Translations under genes and position numbers: made by a program
The notes under the pieces: model-generated
The model's database searches: none
The model's input: the letters and a program-made list of their open reading frames with translations, nothing else
Told to the model about the DNA's origin: nothing
Source: Roseibium litorale
GTDB lineage: Bacteria > Pseudomonadota > Alphaproteobacteria > Rhizobiales > Stappiaceae
Reading direction: 5' to 3'
Length of the DNA: 64,000 nt
NCBI RefSeq assembly: GCF_014842915.1
Contig: NZ_JACYXI010000002.1
Location: 248,001-312,000, forward strand
In this document: in pieces, positions 41,904-50,284 of the stretch
How positions within the stretch are numbered: the first letter of the stretch is position 1
Layout of the letters: each line of letters opens with the position of its first letter

Positions 41904-43517
41904 ATGAGCAACAACGGTATTACGAATTGGACCCGCGCCGATGACGCGATGGTCGAAGATGCAATCCGCCGCGGCGCCAGCCGCCGCGATATTTTGCGCA
42001 TGTTCCTGGCGGGCGGTATCAGCCTTGCTGCGGGCGGTTCCATTTTCACCCGCGCGACGGCCGCCCTCGCGGCCACGCCGGTCAAGGGCGGACACTTCAA
42101 GGCGGCCGGCTGGTCTTCGTCGACTTCGGATACACTCGATCCGGCGAAAGCCTCCTTGTCCACCGACTATGTGCGCTGCTGTTCCCTCTACAACCGCCTG
42201 ACCTTCCTGGCTCAGGGCGGCGACCTCCAGATGGAACTGGCAGATACGATCGACAGCGAAGACGCCAAGGTCTGGACCATCAAGCTCAAGTCCGGCGTCA
42301 CCTTCCATGACGGCAAGAGCCTTACTGCAGATGATGTGGTTTTCTCGCTGAAGCGTCATCTGGACAAGGAAACCGGTTCCAAGGTCAATTCCATCGCCAA
42401 GCAGATGGAAGAGATCAAGTCCGTCGATAAGCTCACCGTTCAGATCACGCTGGCAGCCGCCAATGCGGATCTGCCGACGATCCTGGCCATGCACCACTTC
42501 ATGATCGTCCAGGACGGCACCACCGACTTTTCCAAGGGCATCGGCACGGGTGCCTTCAAGCTGGAAAGCTTCGAGCCTGGCGTCCGCTCGATGATGAGCC
42601 GCAACGCGAACTACTTCAAACCAGGCGGCGCGCATGTCGACAGTTTCGAGTATTTCGCCATTTCCGATGAAGTGGCCCGTGTCAACGCGGTTCTCTCCGG
42701 CGATATTCACCTCGGCGCCTCCGTCAAACCGCAGTCGCTCCGCCTGATCGAGGGCCAGAGCAATGTCGATGTGGTGAAATCCACCTCCGGCAACTACACC
42801 AACCTCAACATGCGCCTCGACATGTCGCCGGGTGACAAGGCCGGGTTCATTGAGGGGGTGAAGCACCTGCTCAACCGCGAACTGATCGAAAAGTCCGTGA
42901 TGCGCGGTCTGGCCGAAGTTGCCAACGACCAGCCGATCGCTCCGATGAGCGCCTATCACAACGCTGAACTGAAGCCGCGGGATTTCGATCCGGAAAAGGC
43001 TAAGCACCTGTTCGAGAAGGCAGGTCTCCTCGGCCAGAGCATTCCGGTGGTTGCTTCCGACGCGGCAACCTCTTCGGTGGAAATGGCCACGGTTCTGCAG
43101 CAGGCAGGAAGCAAGATCGGCATGAATTTCGATGTTCAGCGCGTTCCGTCCGATGGTTACTGGTCCAACTACTGGCTGAAGGCGCCGGTTCACTTCGGCA
43201 ACATCAACCCGCGTCCGACGCCGGACATCCTGTTCTCGCTGCTTTATGCATCGAACGCGCCCTGGAACGAGAGCCAGTACAAGTCGGAGAAGTTCGACTC
43301 CATGCTGCTCGAAGCCCGCGGCGAGCTGGATTTCGAAAAGCGCAAAGCCATTTACGGCGACATGCAGGCCATGATTGCCAACGAGGCAGGCACGGCGATC
43401 CCGGTTTACCTCTCCAACGTGGATGCAAAGCAGACGAAGCTGCAAGGCCTGCTGCCGAACCCGCTTGGCGGTCAGATGGGCTATGCCATGGCGGAATACG
43501 TCTGGCTCGAAGCCTGA
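41904..43517 (+). CDS. Tat-exported family 5 (peptide/nickel-type) solute-binding protein
   Basis: A 537-residue receptor of a Dpp-type importer. A twin-arginine signal is present (Arg27-Arg28 in ASRRDILRMFLAGG, then a hydrophobic stretch to about residue 57), so it crosses the membrane folded. The mature protein shows family 5 landmarks: GWSSSTSDTLDPAKAS, TWTIKLKSGVTFHDGKSLTADDVVFSLKRH (given here only as GVTFHDGKSLTADDVVFSL), and GTGAFKLESFEPG. The C-terminal half carries DFDPEKAKHLFEKAGL. The ligand could be a peptide, opine or other amine compound. A perfect hairpin separates it from the permease gene. Two Lrp-type sites lie upstream. Confidence 0.9.
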   Translation: MSNNGITNWTRADDAMVEDAIRRGASRRDILRMFLAGGISLAAGGSIFTRATAALAATPVKGGHFKAAGWSSSTSDTLDPAKASLSTDYVRCCSLYNRLTFLAQGGDLQMELADTIDSEDAKVWTIKLKSGVTFHDGKSLTADDVVFSLKRHLDKETGSKVNSIAKQMEEIKSVDKLTVQITLAAANADLPTILAMHHFMIVQDGTTDFSKGIGTGAFKLESFEPGVRSMMSRNANYFKPGGAHVDSFEYFAISDEVARVNAVLSGDIHLGASVKPQSLRLIEGQSNVDVVKSTSGNYTNLNMRLDMSPGDKAGFIEGVKHLLNRELIEKSVMRGLAEVANDQPIAPMSAYHNAELKPRDFDPEKAKHLFEKAGLLGQSIPVVASDAATSSVEMATVLQQAGSKIGMNFDVQRVPSDGYWSNYWLKAPVHFGNINPRPTPDILFSLLYASNAPWNESQYKSEKFDSMLLEARGELDFEKRKAIYGDMQAMIANEAGTAIPVYLSNVDAKQTKLQGLLPNPLGGQMGYAMAEYVWLEA

Positions 43518-43534
43518 TAGCATCCTTCTTCGCA

Positions 43535-43558
43535 ACCGGAGGCGTTCGCGCCTCCGGT
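43535..43558 (+). terminator. Perfect UUCG hairpin after the binding-protein gene
   Basis: ACCGGAGGCG and CGCCTCCGGT form a 10-bp perfect stem with a TTCG tetraloop. No T-run. It most likely stabilises the binding-protein mRNA or attenuates read-through into the permease genes. Confidence 0.7.
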
Positions 43559-43591
43559 CAGCCGTTCTTATTTCCGGAGAGGTCGGTCCGA

Positions 43592-44545
43592 ATGCCAGGG
43601 AAAATCCCTCTGCTGGTCCTGAGCCGGCTTGGCGTGACACTCATCACGCTGCTGATCGTTTCCTTCGTTGTTTTTGCGGCGACCCTGCTTCTGCCGGGGG
43701 ACGTGGTCGAGATCCTGCTGGGCCAGGCCGCGACGCCGGAAGCGGTAGCAGGCCTGCGTGAGGCCATGCATCTCGATTCCCCTGCCCTTGTGCGCTACGG
43801 CCAGTGGCTGCTGGGGTTGCTGCACGGTGACTTCGGCGTGTCTTACGCCAACAGCATGCCCGTCGCCGATATGATCGGTGGACGGCTGATGAACACGCTG
43901 CGCCTCGCAGCCGTTACGACCTTGCTGGCCGTTCCTCTGGCCCTTTTTCTCGGCATTACGGCAGCCATGTACCGCGGCTCCATCTATGACCGGGCCGTGA
44001 CCATGATCATCGTGTCCGTGATTTCCGTGCCCGAATTCCTGATTGCCACGCTGGCCGTTCTCATCTTTGCCGTCTGGCTGCGCTGGCTTCCCGCGCTGTC
44101 TCTTGCCAACGAGATTCAGAGTTTTGGACAGCTTCTGAAGGTCTTCGCCATGCCGGTCATCACGCTGACCTGCGTGATTGCCGCACAGATGGTGCGCATG
44201 ACCCGGGCTGCCGTGATCGACGCCTTGCAAATGCCTTTTGTAGAGATGGCTTTGCTGAAAGGTGCGTCAAAAACCCGGATGGTCCTGCGCCACGCTCTGC
44301 CGAATGCCATCGGCCCGATTGCCAACGCCATCGCGCTGTCACTTTCGTATCTTCTGGGCGGCGTGATCATCGTCGAAACGATCTTCAACTATCCCGGTAT
44401 TGCCAAGCTGATGGTCGATGCGGTCGCGACCCGCGACCTGCCGCTGATCCAGAGTTGTGCCATGATCTTCTGCTTTGGCTTTCTCCTGCTCATCACGCTT
44501 GCGGACATCATCGCCATCCTGGCCAACCCAAGGCTGCGCACATGA
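43592..44545 (+). CDS. Peptide-type ABC permease 1 (DppB-like)
   Basis: A 317-residue inner-membrane protein of the DppB/OppB class. TM1 near the N-terminus (VTLITLLIVSFVVFAATLLLPG) leads into the periplasmic GD(V)VEILLGQAATPEAV segment that is typical of DppB; the EAA loop is MALLKGASKTRMVLRHALPNAIGPI (quoted in part: LLKGASKTRMVLRHALPN). Six helices are expected. GGAGAGG lies upstream of the ATG. Its stop overlaps the start of the next permease gene. Confidence 0.9.
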   Translation: MPGKIPLLVLSRLGVTLITLLIVSFVVFAATLLLPGDVVEILLGQAATPEAVAGLREAMHLDSPALVRYGQWLLGLLHGDFGVSYANSMPVADMIGGRLMNTLRLAAVTTLLAVPLALFLGITAAMYRGSIYDRAVTMIIVSVISVPEFLIATLAVLIFAVWLRWLPALSLANEIQSFGQLLKVFAMPVITLTCVIAAQMVRMTRAAVIDALQMPFVEMALLKGASKTRMVLRHALPNAIGPIANAIALSLSYLLGGVIIVETIFNYPGIAKLMVDAVATRDLPLIQSCAMIFCFGFLLLITLADIIAILANPRLRT

Positions 44546-45396
44546 GCTTAAAGCCAATGTCCCGATCCCTGTCTCTGCCCCGCTTCGGCTTGCGCATGAG
44601 CGCCACCGGCATTCTTGCAAGTCTTGTCATTCTGTTCTGGGCCGGCGTCGCCATTGTCGGCCCCAGATTTGCCCCTTATGCGCCGGGTGATATCGTCGAC
44701 TTCGATTTCTACGGGCCCATCTCGGACCAGCTCTGGCTAGGATCGGATTACCTTGGCCGGGATATCTTTTCCCGGATCATTCTGGGCGCACGCTACACGG
44801 TCGGCATTTCCTTTGCCTCCGTCTGCATGGCCTGTTTCACCGGTGTCGCCGCGGGGATGAGCGCCGCGGCCATTGGCGGCTGGTTTGATACGATTCTCAG
44901 CCGCATTTTGGACGCTCTGAACTCGATCCCGTCCAAGCTTTTCGGTCTGGTCATGGTGGCAGCCATCGGCTCGTCCATTCCGGTTCTTATTGTGCTTTTG
45001 GCGGTGATCTACACGCCTGGATCCTACCGGTTTGCGCGGGCGCTTGCGGTCAATTGCAACACCATGGACTTTGTCACGGTTGCCCGGGCCCGGGGCGAGA
45101 AAACGCCCTATCTGATCCTGCATGAGATCCTGCCGAACATCATCGGCCCGGTTCTGGCCGATCTCGGCATGCGGTTCGTCTTCATCGTGCTGCTGCTGTC
45201 CGGTCTGTCCTTCCTGGGGCTGGGGGTCCAGCCGCCGGATGCGGATTGGGGCTCGCTGGTGAAGGAAAACATCGGTGGGCTGTCCTTTGCAGCCCCAGCG
45301 GTGATCGCTCCGTGTATTGCCATCGCCAGTCTCACAATCAGCGTCAATCTTCTGATCGACAATCTGCCCATCAAGATCCGGGACCGCGCTTCATGA
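44542..45396 (+). CDS. Peptide-type ABC permease 2 (DppC-like)
   Basis: A 284-residue permease of the DppC/OppC class. The ATG at 44542 overlaps the TGA of permease 1 (ATGA). After the first helix comes the periplasmic LWLGSDYLGRDIFSRIILGARY, the DppC hallmark; the EAA loop reads ARARGEKTPYLILHEILPN. It forms a heterodimer with permease 1. Its own stop overlaps the ATPase start (ATGA at 45393), so all membrane and ATPase genes are translationally coupled. Confidence 0.9.
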   Translation: MSLKPMSRSLSLPRFGLRMSATGILASLVILFWAGVAIVGPRFAPYAPGDIVDFDFYGPISDQLWLGSDYLGRDIFSRIILGARYTVGISFASVCMACFTGVAAGMSAAAIGGWFDTILSRILDALNSIPSKLFGLVMVAAIGSSIPVLIVLLAVIYTPGSYRFARALAVNCNTMDFVTVARARGEKTPYLILHEILPNIIGPVLADLGMRFVFIVLLLSGLSFLGLGVQPPDADWGSLVKENIGGLSFAAPAVIAPCIAIASLTISVNLLIDNLPIKIRDRAS

Positions 45397-47051
45397 CCCA
45401 GCCGCTCGTAGATATCCAGAACCTGATGGTCGAAGCCCGGACAGATTCCGGCCGCAAGGTCGAGATCATCAAAGGGGTCAGCTTCACGGTGGAAAAGGGG
45501 GAGATCGTTGCGCTGATCGGCGAAAGCGGCTCCGGCAAGACCACCATCGCCCTGACCATGATGGGATATACCCGCCCGGGCTGCCGCATTTCCGGCGGCA
45601 AGGTAACCCTTGGCGGCCGCGATCTGGTGACCATGAGCGAAAAACAGAGGCAGGCTTTGCGGGGAACGGATGTTGCCTACGTGCCGCAAAGCGCAGCGGC
45701 CGCCTTCAATCCTGCGCAGCGCCTCATCGATCAGGTGATTGAAGTTGCCGGCATTCACAAGCTGATGCCCAAGGCGGAAGCCCGCGCAAAAGCCATCAGC
45801 CTGTTCCGCGCCCTTGCCCTGCCCGCGCCTGAGACCATTGGCGAGCGCTATCCGCATCAGGTCTCCGGCGGACAGCTGCAGCGCTTGGCTGCGGCCATGG
45901 CGCTCATTGGCGATCCCCAGCTCCTTATCTTCGATGAACCCACCACAGCTCTGGATGTGACCACCCAGATCGAGGTTCTGCGCGCCTTCAAAGACGTCAT
46001 GCGCAAGGGCGGCATGGCGGGGATCTATGTGTCTCACGACCTTGCCGTCGTGGCCCAGATCGCCGACCGGATCATTGTGCTGAAGGGCGGTGAAATCCAG
46101 GAGGAAGGCACGACGCAGGAGATCCTGCACAATGCCCGCCATCCCTATACCCGCGAGCTTCTTTCCGCCTTCGAACCGGCGGTTTTTCAGCCTCACGAGC
46201 CCAAGGATACCAAGTCTGTGGTGCGCCGGCCCGTACTGGAGGTCAGCAACATCTATGCAGGCTACGGACCGCTCGGCGGCGACGGCCTTCCCGCCAAGGT
46301 CGTGCTCTCCGACGTCAGCTGCAAGCTTTACAAGGGCCAGAACCTGGGCGTGATCGGTGAAAGCGGATCCGGCAAGTCGACCCTGGCCCGGGTTGTCGCC
46401 GGCCTGTTGCCGCCAGCCCGGGGAACGGTCGAGTTCAACGGGCGTGAGCTGGACACAGAGGCAGCACGGCGCTCAAAGGAAGACCTGCGGCGCATGCAGA
46501 TCGTCTTTCAGCTGGCAGACACGGCCCTCAATCCGGCCCGGTCGATTGCCGACATTCTGGGCCGTCCCCTGACCTTCTACCATGGCCAGAAGGGCGCGGC
46601 CCGCGAGGCCAGGATCAAGGAACTGCTCGATATGGTGCATCTGCCAAGCGCCATCAGGCACCGGATGCCCGGCGAACTGTCAGGCGGACAGAAGCAGCGG
46701 GTAAATTTCGCCCGCGCCCTTGCCGCCAATCCGGACGTGATCCTGTGCGATGAAATCACCTCAGCGCTCGACACGGTAGTGGCTGCCGCCATCATCGATT
46801 TGCTCAAGGAGCTGCAAAGCAGTCTGAACCTATCCTACGTCTTCATCAGCCATGACCTGTCCACCGTGCAGTCGATCTGCGATCAGGTGATGGTCATGCA
46901 GAACGGGCGGACAGTCGAGCTTCTCGCCAACAGCCAGCTGCCGGAAGGCGCGAACCATCATTACTCCCAGCTCTTGTTTGCCTCCGTACCGAAACTCGAC
47001 ACCGGATGGCTGGACAGTCTGCCTGCCGGCTTTGCAGCGACCGGCAACTGA
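45393..47051 (+). CDS. Fused double ABC ATPase of the peptide-type importer (DppD-DppF)
   Basis: A 552-residue protein with two complete nucleotide-binding domains in one chain. First domain: Walker A GESGSGKTT, signature VSGGQLQRLA, Walker B LLIFDEPTTALD, H-loop VSHD. Second domain: Walker A GESGSGKST, signature LSGGQKQRVN, Walker B VILCDEITSALD, H-loop ISHD. The two domains correspond to the separate DppD and DppF of other systems, so this is a natural fusion. An oligopeptide-type C-terminal extension after the first domain is visible (HPYTRELLSAF). It overlaps permease 2 and ends 52 bases before the convergent lrp gene. Confidence 0.92.
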   Translation: MTQPLVDIQNLMVEARTDSGRKVEIIKGVSFTVEKGEIVALIGESGSGKTTIALTMMGYTRPGCRISGGKVTLGGRDLVTMSEKQRQALRGTDVAYVPQSAAAAFNPAQRLIDQVIEVAGIHKLMPKAEARAKAISLFRALALPAPETIGERYPHQVSGGQLQRLAAAMALIGDPQLLIFDEPTTALDVTTQIEVLRAFKDVMRKGGMAGIYVSHDLAVVAQIADRIIVLKGGEIQEEGTTQEILHNARHPYTRELLSAFEPAVFQPHEPKDTKSVVRRPVLEVSNIYAGYGPLGGDGLPAKVVLSDVSCKLYKGQNLGVIGESGSGKSTLARVVAGLLPPARGTVEFNGRELDTEAARRSKEDLRRMQIVFQLADTALNPARSIADILGRPLTFYHGQKGAAREARIKELLDMVHLPSAIRHRMPGELSGGQKQRVNFARALAANPDVILCDEITSALDTVVAAAIIDLLKELQSSLNLSYVFISHDLSTVQSICDQVMVMQNGRTVELLANSQLPEGANHHYSQLLFASVPKLDTGWLDSLPAGFAATGN

Positions 47052-47103
47052 GCCTAGAGCACAGAGCCCCAAAAATCTCAGGAGCCTCAGCTCCCTATCC
47101 GGC

Positions 47104-47580
47104 TCACATCGGAAAGATCGTTTTCAGTGGCAGGTGGGTTTTGATGAAGGAGGACTTCATCACCACGAAACTGAAATATTTGTCGATGCCGATGTCCATG
47201 TCGGTCAGGCGCTCCATGATTGCCTGATAGTCGCCAATAGACCCGGTGATGAACTTTAGAAGATAGTCATAACCACCTGAAATCAGATGGCACTCTATGA
47301 TCTCTTCAACCTTCTCTGCCGCCTGCTGAAAGCGCTCGAAATCCATCTTGCGATGGTTTTTCAGGGTGACTTCGGTAAAGACGGTGATGGTCGGGCCCAG
47401 CTTGGCAAGATCGATCTGCGCTGAGTAGCCGGTGATGAAACCAGCCTGCTGCAGTTTCTTCACCCGCATCAGGCAAGGGCTTGGAGACAGATGCACCAGC
47501 TCAGCCAGCTCCACATTGGTGATCCGGCCATTTTTCTGCAGCTCATGCAGAATTCTGATGTCAATACGGTCGAGTTTCAT
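47104..47580 (-). CDS. Lrp/AsnC-family transcriptional regulator
   Basis: A 158-residue regulator: N-terminal HTH (LDRIDIRILHELQKNGRITN, then VELAELVHLSPSPCLMRVKKL as the recognition region) and a C-terminal RAM effector domain with VEEIIECHLISGGYDYLLK and MERLTDMDIGIDKYFS. Lrp-family proteins form octamers and respond to amino acids. It converges on the importer operon and is divergent from the FAD oxidoreductase gene. A 14-bp motif occurs twice in that divergent region and twice upstream of the binding-protein gene, so it probably controls both sides and itself. Confidence 0.92.
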   Translation of the reverse strand: MKLDRIDIRILHELQKNGRITNVELAELVHLSPSPCLMRVKKLQQAGFITGYSAQIDLAKLGPTITVFTEVTLKNHRKMDFERFQQAAEKVEEIIECHLISGGYDYLLKFITGSIGDYQAIMERLTDMDIGIDKYFSFVVMKSSFIKTHLPLKTIFPM

Positions 47581-47610
47581 AATGCCCTCTGGCTGCTTCG
47601 CGGAGCTTAA

Positions 47611-47624
47611 GCAGAAAATGCTGC
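47611..47624. promoter_or_regulatory. Putative Lrp-family operator, site 3
   Basis: GCAGAAAATGCTGC, 31 bases upstream of the lrp start. It is an imperfect dyad (GCAG...CTGC). Confidence 0.68.
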
Positions 47625-47707
47625 CTCTTCAATCCGTCCGGTATCGTTTATATGCAAAAATCTCAAAACCTTCTGGCAGACAGGGAAAATTATCGGGTCT
47701 GATTTCA

Positions 47708-47721
47708 GCATAAAATGCTGC
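47708..47721. promoter_or_regulatory. Putative Lrp-family operator, site 4
   Basis: GCATAAAATGCTGC, 69 bases upstream of the FAD oxidoreductase start; it differs at one base from site 3. AGCA...TGCT forms a dyad. Confidence 0.68.
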
Positions 47722-47789
47722 AATGACGCCACTTCTAGAACCTTTTCCCTTGAGGTTCGCGCTAAGCATGGGACACAAGGAGATTTTCC

Positions 47790-49109
47790 ATGCCCGCGCC
47801 TCTGCTCAAGATCGAGACTGACACCACCCTGCCGCAAGATGCTGATGCGGTGATCATCGGAGCCGGGATCGTCGGCACTTGCACGGCCTATTACCTTGCC
47901 AAACGCGGGCTGCGGGTGGTGCTTCTGGAAAAAGGACTTGTAGGCGCGGAGCAGTCGAGCCGGAACTGGGGCTGGTGCCGTCAGCAGAACCGCGATGCCC
48001 GCGAGCTGCCGATGGCGACCCGCAGCCTCGCGCTTTGGGACGAACTCGCAGCCGACTGCGGCAGCGCGCTTGGCTTCCGGCGCTGCGGGCTGCTTTATCT
48101 GTCCAACAACGACGCCGAACTTGAGGGCTGGGCCAAATGGCGGGACTTCGCCCGCACGCAGGGCGTGACAACGCATATGCTGACGGCAGACGAAGCGGCC
48201 AGCCGGGGGAAGGCCACGGCTAAAAGCTGGAAAGGCGGCGTCTTCTCGCCAACGGACGGCATCGCAGATCCCGCCAGCGCAGCGCCTGTCATCGCCGCCG
48301 CCACCATCCGCCATGGTGGCCAGGTCATCCAGAACTGTGCCGTGCGCGGACTGGAACTGTCAGCGGGGCGTGTGAGTGCCGTCGTCACGGAGCGGGGCAC
48401 AATTCAGACGAAGATCGCGGTGCTGTCCGGCGGTGCCTGGGCGTCAAGCTTCTGCCGCCAGCTCGGGATCCGTTTTCCCCAGGCCTCGGTCCGGTCCTCG
48501 ATTCTGGCCGTCAGCCCGGCGGCGGATATTCCCGACGCCCTGCACACCGCGGAAGTTTCCCTGACCGCCCGCGGTGATGGCAGCCATACGCTGGCGATTT
48601 CCGGCAAGGCGCGGGTCGATCCGACCGCGCAGATGCTGCGCTTCGGCACAACCTTCATCCCGATGTTCCTGAAGCGTCACAATTCCCTGGCTCTTGGTGG
48701 TTTTCAGGGCATCCGCAGCGGTCACGAGAGCCTATCCCGCTGGCGCCTCGACCAGCAAACTCCCATGGAGCGGATGCGGATCCTAGATCCCGTTCCAGAT
48801 GGGAAGCAAATCCGGGAAACGCTGGCCCGCGCTCGCAAACTCCTGCCAGCCCTCGCTCAAAACCAGGTCACCGCGTCCTGGGCGGGCTATATCGACAGCA
48901 CCCCGGATGGCGTTCCCGCCATTGGCGAAACCTCTTTGCCCGGATTCATTCTGGCAGCCGGTTTCAGCGGCCATGGCTTCGGCATCGGGCCGGGCGCTGG
49001 CGACATGATCGCCGACATCGTCATGGGCAAGGAACCAGTTCTGGATGCCAGGCCCTATCGTCCGTCCCGGTTCGAAGAGAGCTCCTGGGGCAAGGTTGCG
49101 GACTTCTAA
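47790..49109 (+). CDS. FAD-dependent oxidoreductase (DadA/DAO family)
   Basis: A 439-residue flavoenzyme with AAGGAGAT before its ATG. The dinucleotide motif GAGIVG is at 24-29 (AVIIGAGIVGTCTAYYLAK), followed by VVLLEKGLVGAEQSSRNWGW, and the C-terminal FAD contact is GFSGHGFGIGPGAGDMIAD. The RNWGWCRQQNRD segment resembles oxidases of D-amino acids or of N-substituted amines. It is divergent from the lrp gene with an Lrp-type site in between. It probably performs the first oxidation of the compound taken up by the neighbouring importer; that is inference. Confidence 0.88.
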   Translation: MPAPLLKIETDTTLPQDADAVIIGAGIVGTCTAYYLAKRGLRVVLLEKGLVGAEQSSRNWGWCRQQNRDARELPMATRSLALWDELAADCGSALGFRRCGLLYLSNNDAELEGWAKWRDFARTQGVTTHMLTADEAASRGKATAKSWKGGVFSPTDGIADPASAAPVIAAATIRHGGQVIQNCAVRGLELSAGRVSAVVTERGTIQTKIAVLSGGAWASSFCRQLGIRFPQASVRSSILAVSPAADIPDALHTAEVSLTARGDGSHTLAISGKARVDPTAQMLRFGTTFIPMFLKRHNSLALGGFQGIRSGHESLSRWRLDQQTPMERMRILDPVPDGKQIRETLARARKLLPALAQNQVTASWAGYIDSTPDGVPAIGETSLPGFILAAGFSGHGFGIGPGAGDMIADIVMGKEPVLDARPYRPSRFEESSWGKVADF

Positions 49110-49121
49110 AGCTCCTCGGCC

Positions 49122-50075
49122 TCAGCCGAGCGCCTGATTGACCAGTCCGTAAACTGTGTAAGGGCTGGAGGAGAACATGGTCTGGGGATCGCCGCAGTCC
49201 AGTGTCATGGTGGTCACGGTGTCGTAAAGGGCAATACCCGCGTCATTCAGGAAGCTGCTGAGCCTCCCGCCGGCCTCCCGGGTGTCCATCCGCAGGAAAC
49301 TGTCCTTATGGGCAATCACATGGGGCCGGATCAGGGCGATGGCGTCTTCTTCCGACGCCGCCACCACGGGCCCGATCACCCTTCCACGGCCAAACTCCCG
49401 GCACAGGGCAAAACCTTCGATAGTGCCGTTGCGATCAATCACTGTGCCTTGCGAAACAGGAAAAAGAAGATCGAAAATATGACTGCGATCGGCGGCCTGA
49501 GCCAGACTGTCGAGACGGCAGATGGCGGCCCGGTCATCTTCCGTCATAGGCCGCGCATGGTCCGGTCCGTCCGGGACATGATGAGCGACACCATTGTGCT
49601 GAAACACTGTTTTCAGCGGCGCAAAGCCAAGGGACAGATACAGTCGATAGGCGGGTTTCGTCGCGTTGAGAACCTTTTCCCGCCCCTTCGTCTGAGCCAG
49701 AACATGCTTCATCAGCCAGCGGCCCGCACCGTTTTCCTGAAGCCGTGGAGACGTGATCACCATTCCAATCGTTGCCCTCCCCGGCCCCATGGGAAACCAC
49801 ATCGCAGAGCCGACAATGCGGCCAATCTCGTCGCGTGCGGCGAAACCGTGCCCAACCGACAGCAGCAACTCCCAATCATGAGGACGGTGCGGCCAGTTCA
49901 CGCCAATGGACAATTCATGAAGCCTTGGCACATCGTCAAAGGTGATGGGAGACAACGTCAACTCGTAGGTATCGAGTAAAATTGAGGCTTCGGCTTGCAA
50001 ACGCTTGCTCCCAGATCTTTCTATGATGCTCTTTCCGGCACGTTCTACTGTATAATATGCCTCGGGATCCGGCAC
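49122..50075 (-). CDS. Double-domain GNAT acetyltransferase, copy 2
   Basis: A 317-residue paralogue of the protein at 38480. It starts at GTG 50075 with GGGAGGAG about 11 bases upstream; about 32 extra N-terminal residues precede the GNAT domain. The landmarks NWPHRPHDW, AGRWLMKHVL, LYLSLGF, (C)REFGRGRVIGPVVAA and RMDTREAGGRLS match copy 1 in order. The residues in the acetyl-CoA loop are less canonical here (SPRLQENGAGRWL). The two copies flank the catabolic island. It converges on the FAD oxidoreductase gene with 12 bases between stops. Confidence 0.84.
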   Translation of the reverse strand: MPDPEAYYTVERAGKSIIERSGSKRLQAEASILLDTYELTLSPITFDDVPRLHELSIGVNWPHRPHDWELLLSVGHGFAARDEIGRIVGSAMWFPMGPGRATIGMVITSPRLQENGAGRWLMKHVLAQTKGREKVLNATKPAYRLYLSLGFAPLKTVFQHNGVAHHVPDGPDHARPMTEDDRAAICRLDSLAQAADRSHIFDLLFPVSQGTVIDRNGTIEGFALCREFGRGRVIGPVVAASEEDAIALIRPHVIAHKDSFLRMDTREAGGRLSSFLNDAGIALYDTVTTMTLDCGDPQTMFSSSPYTVYGLVNQALG

Positions 50076-50284
50076 ATAGAACCGTTCTCCTCCCTTTTTC
50101 CGGTTTTTTGTGCTGACCGGTCTACTCCGGCGAGCCGTTCAGAGACAGGTCGGGGCCCCGCTGGCCAAACAATTCAGGCGGATGCGGATTCGAGATTGGT
50201 TCCCCGTTTCGCCTCACCTATAAGGACGCAATCATCCGTCCATCAGAGACGGTATCGTCAGTCTTGTGCAAACGGTCCGATGCC

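Noticed and set aside
41814-43640. Long open frame (608 codons) on the minus strand over the Tat-exported binding protein
   Set aside because: Antisense shadow of a complete gene with signal peptide and family motifs; its translation is low-complexity and lacks any recognisable domain.
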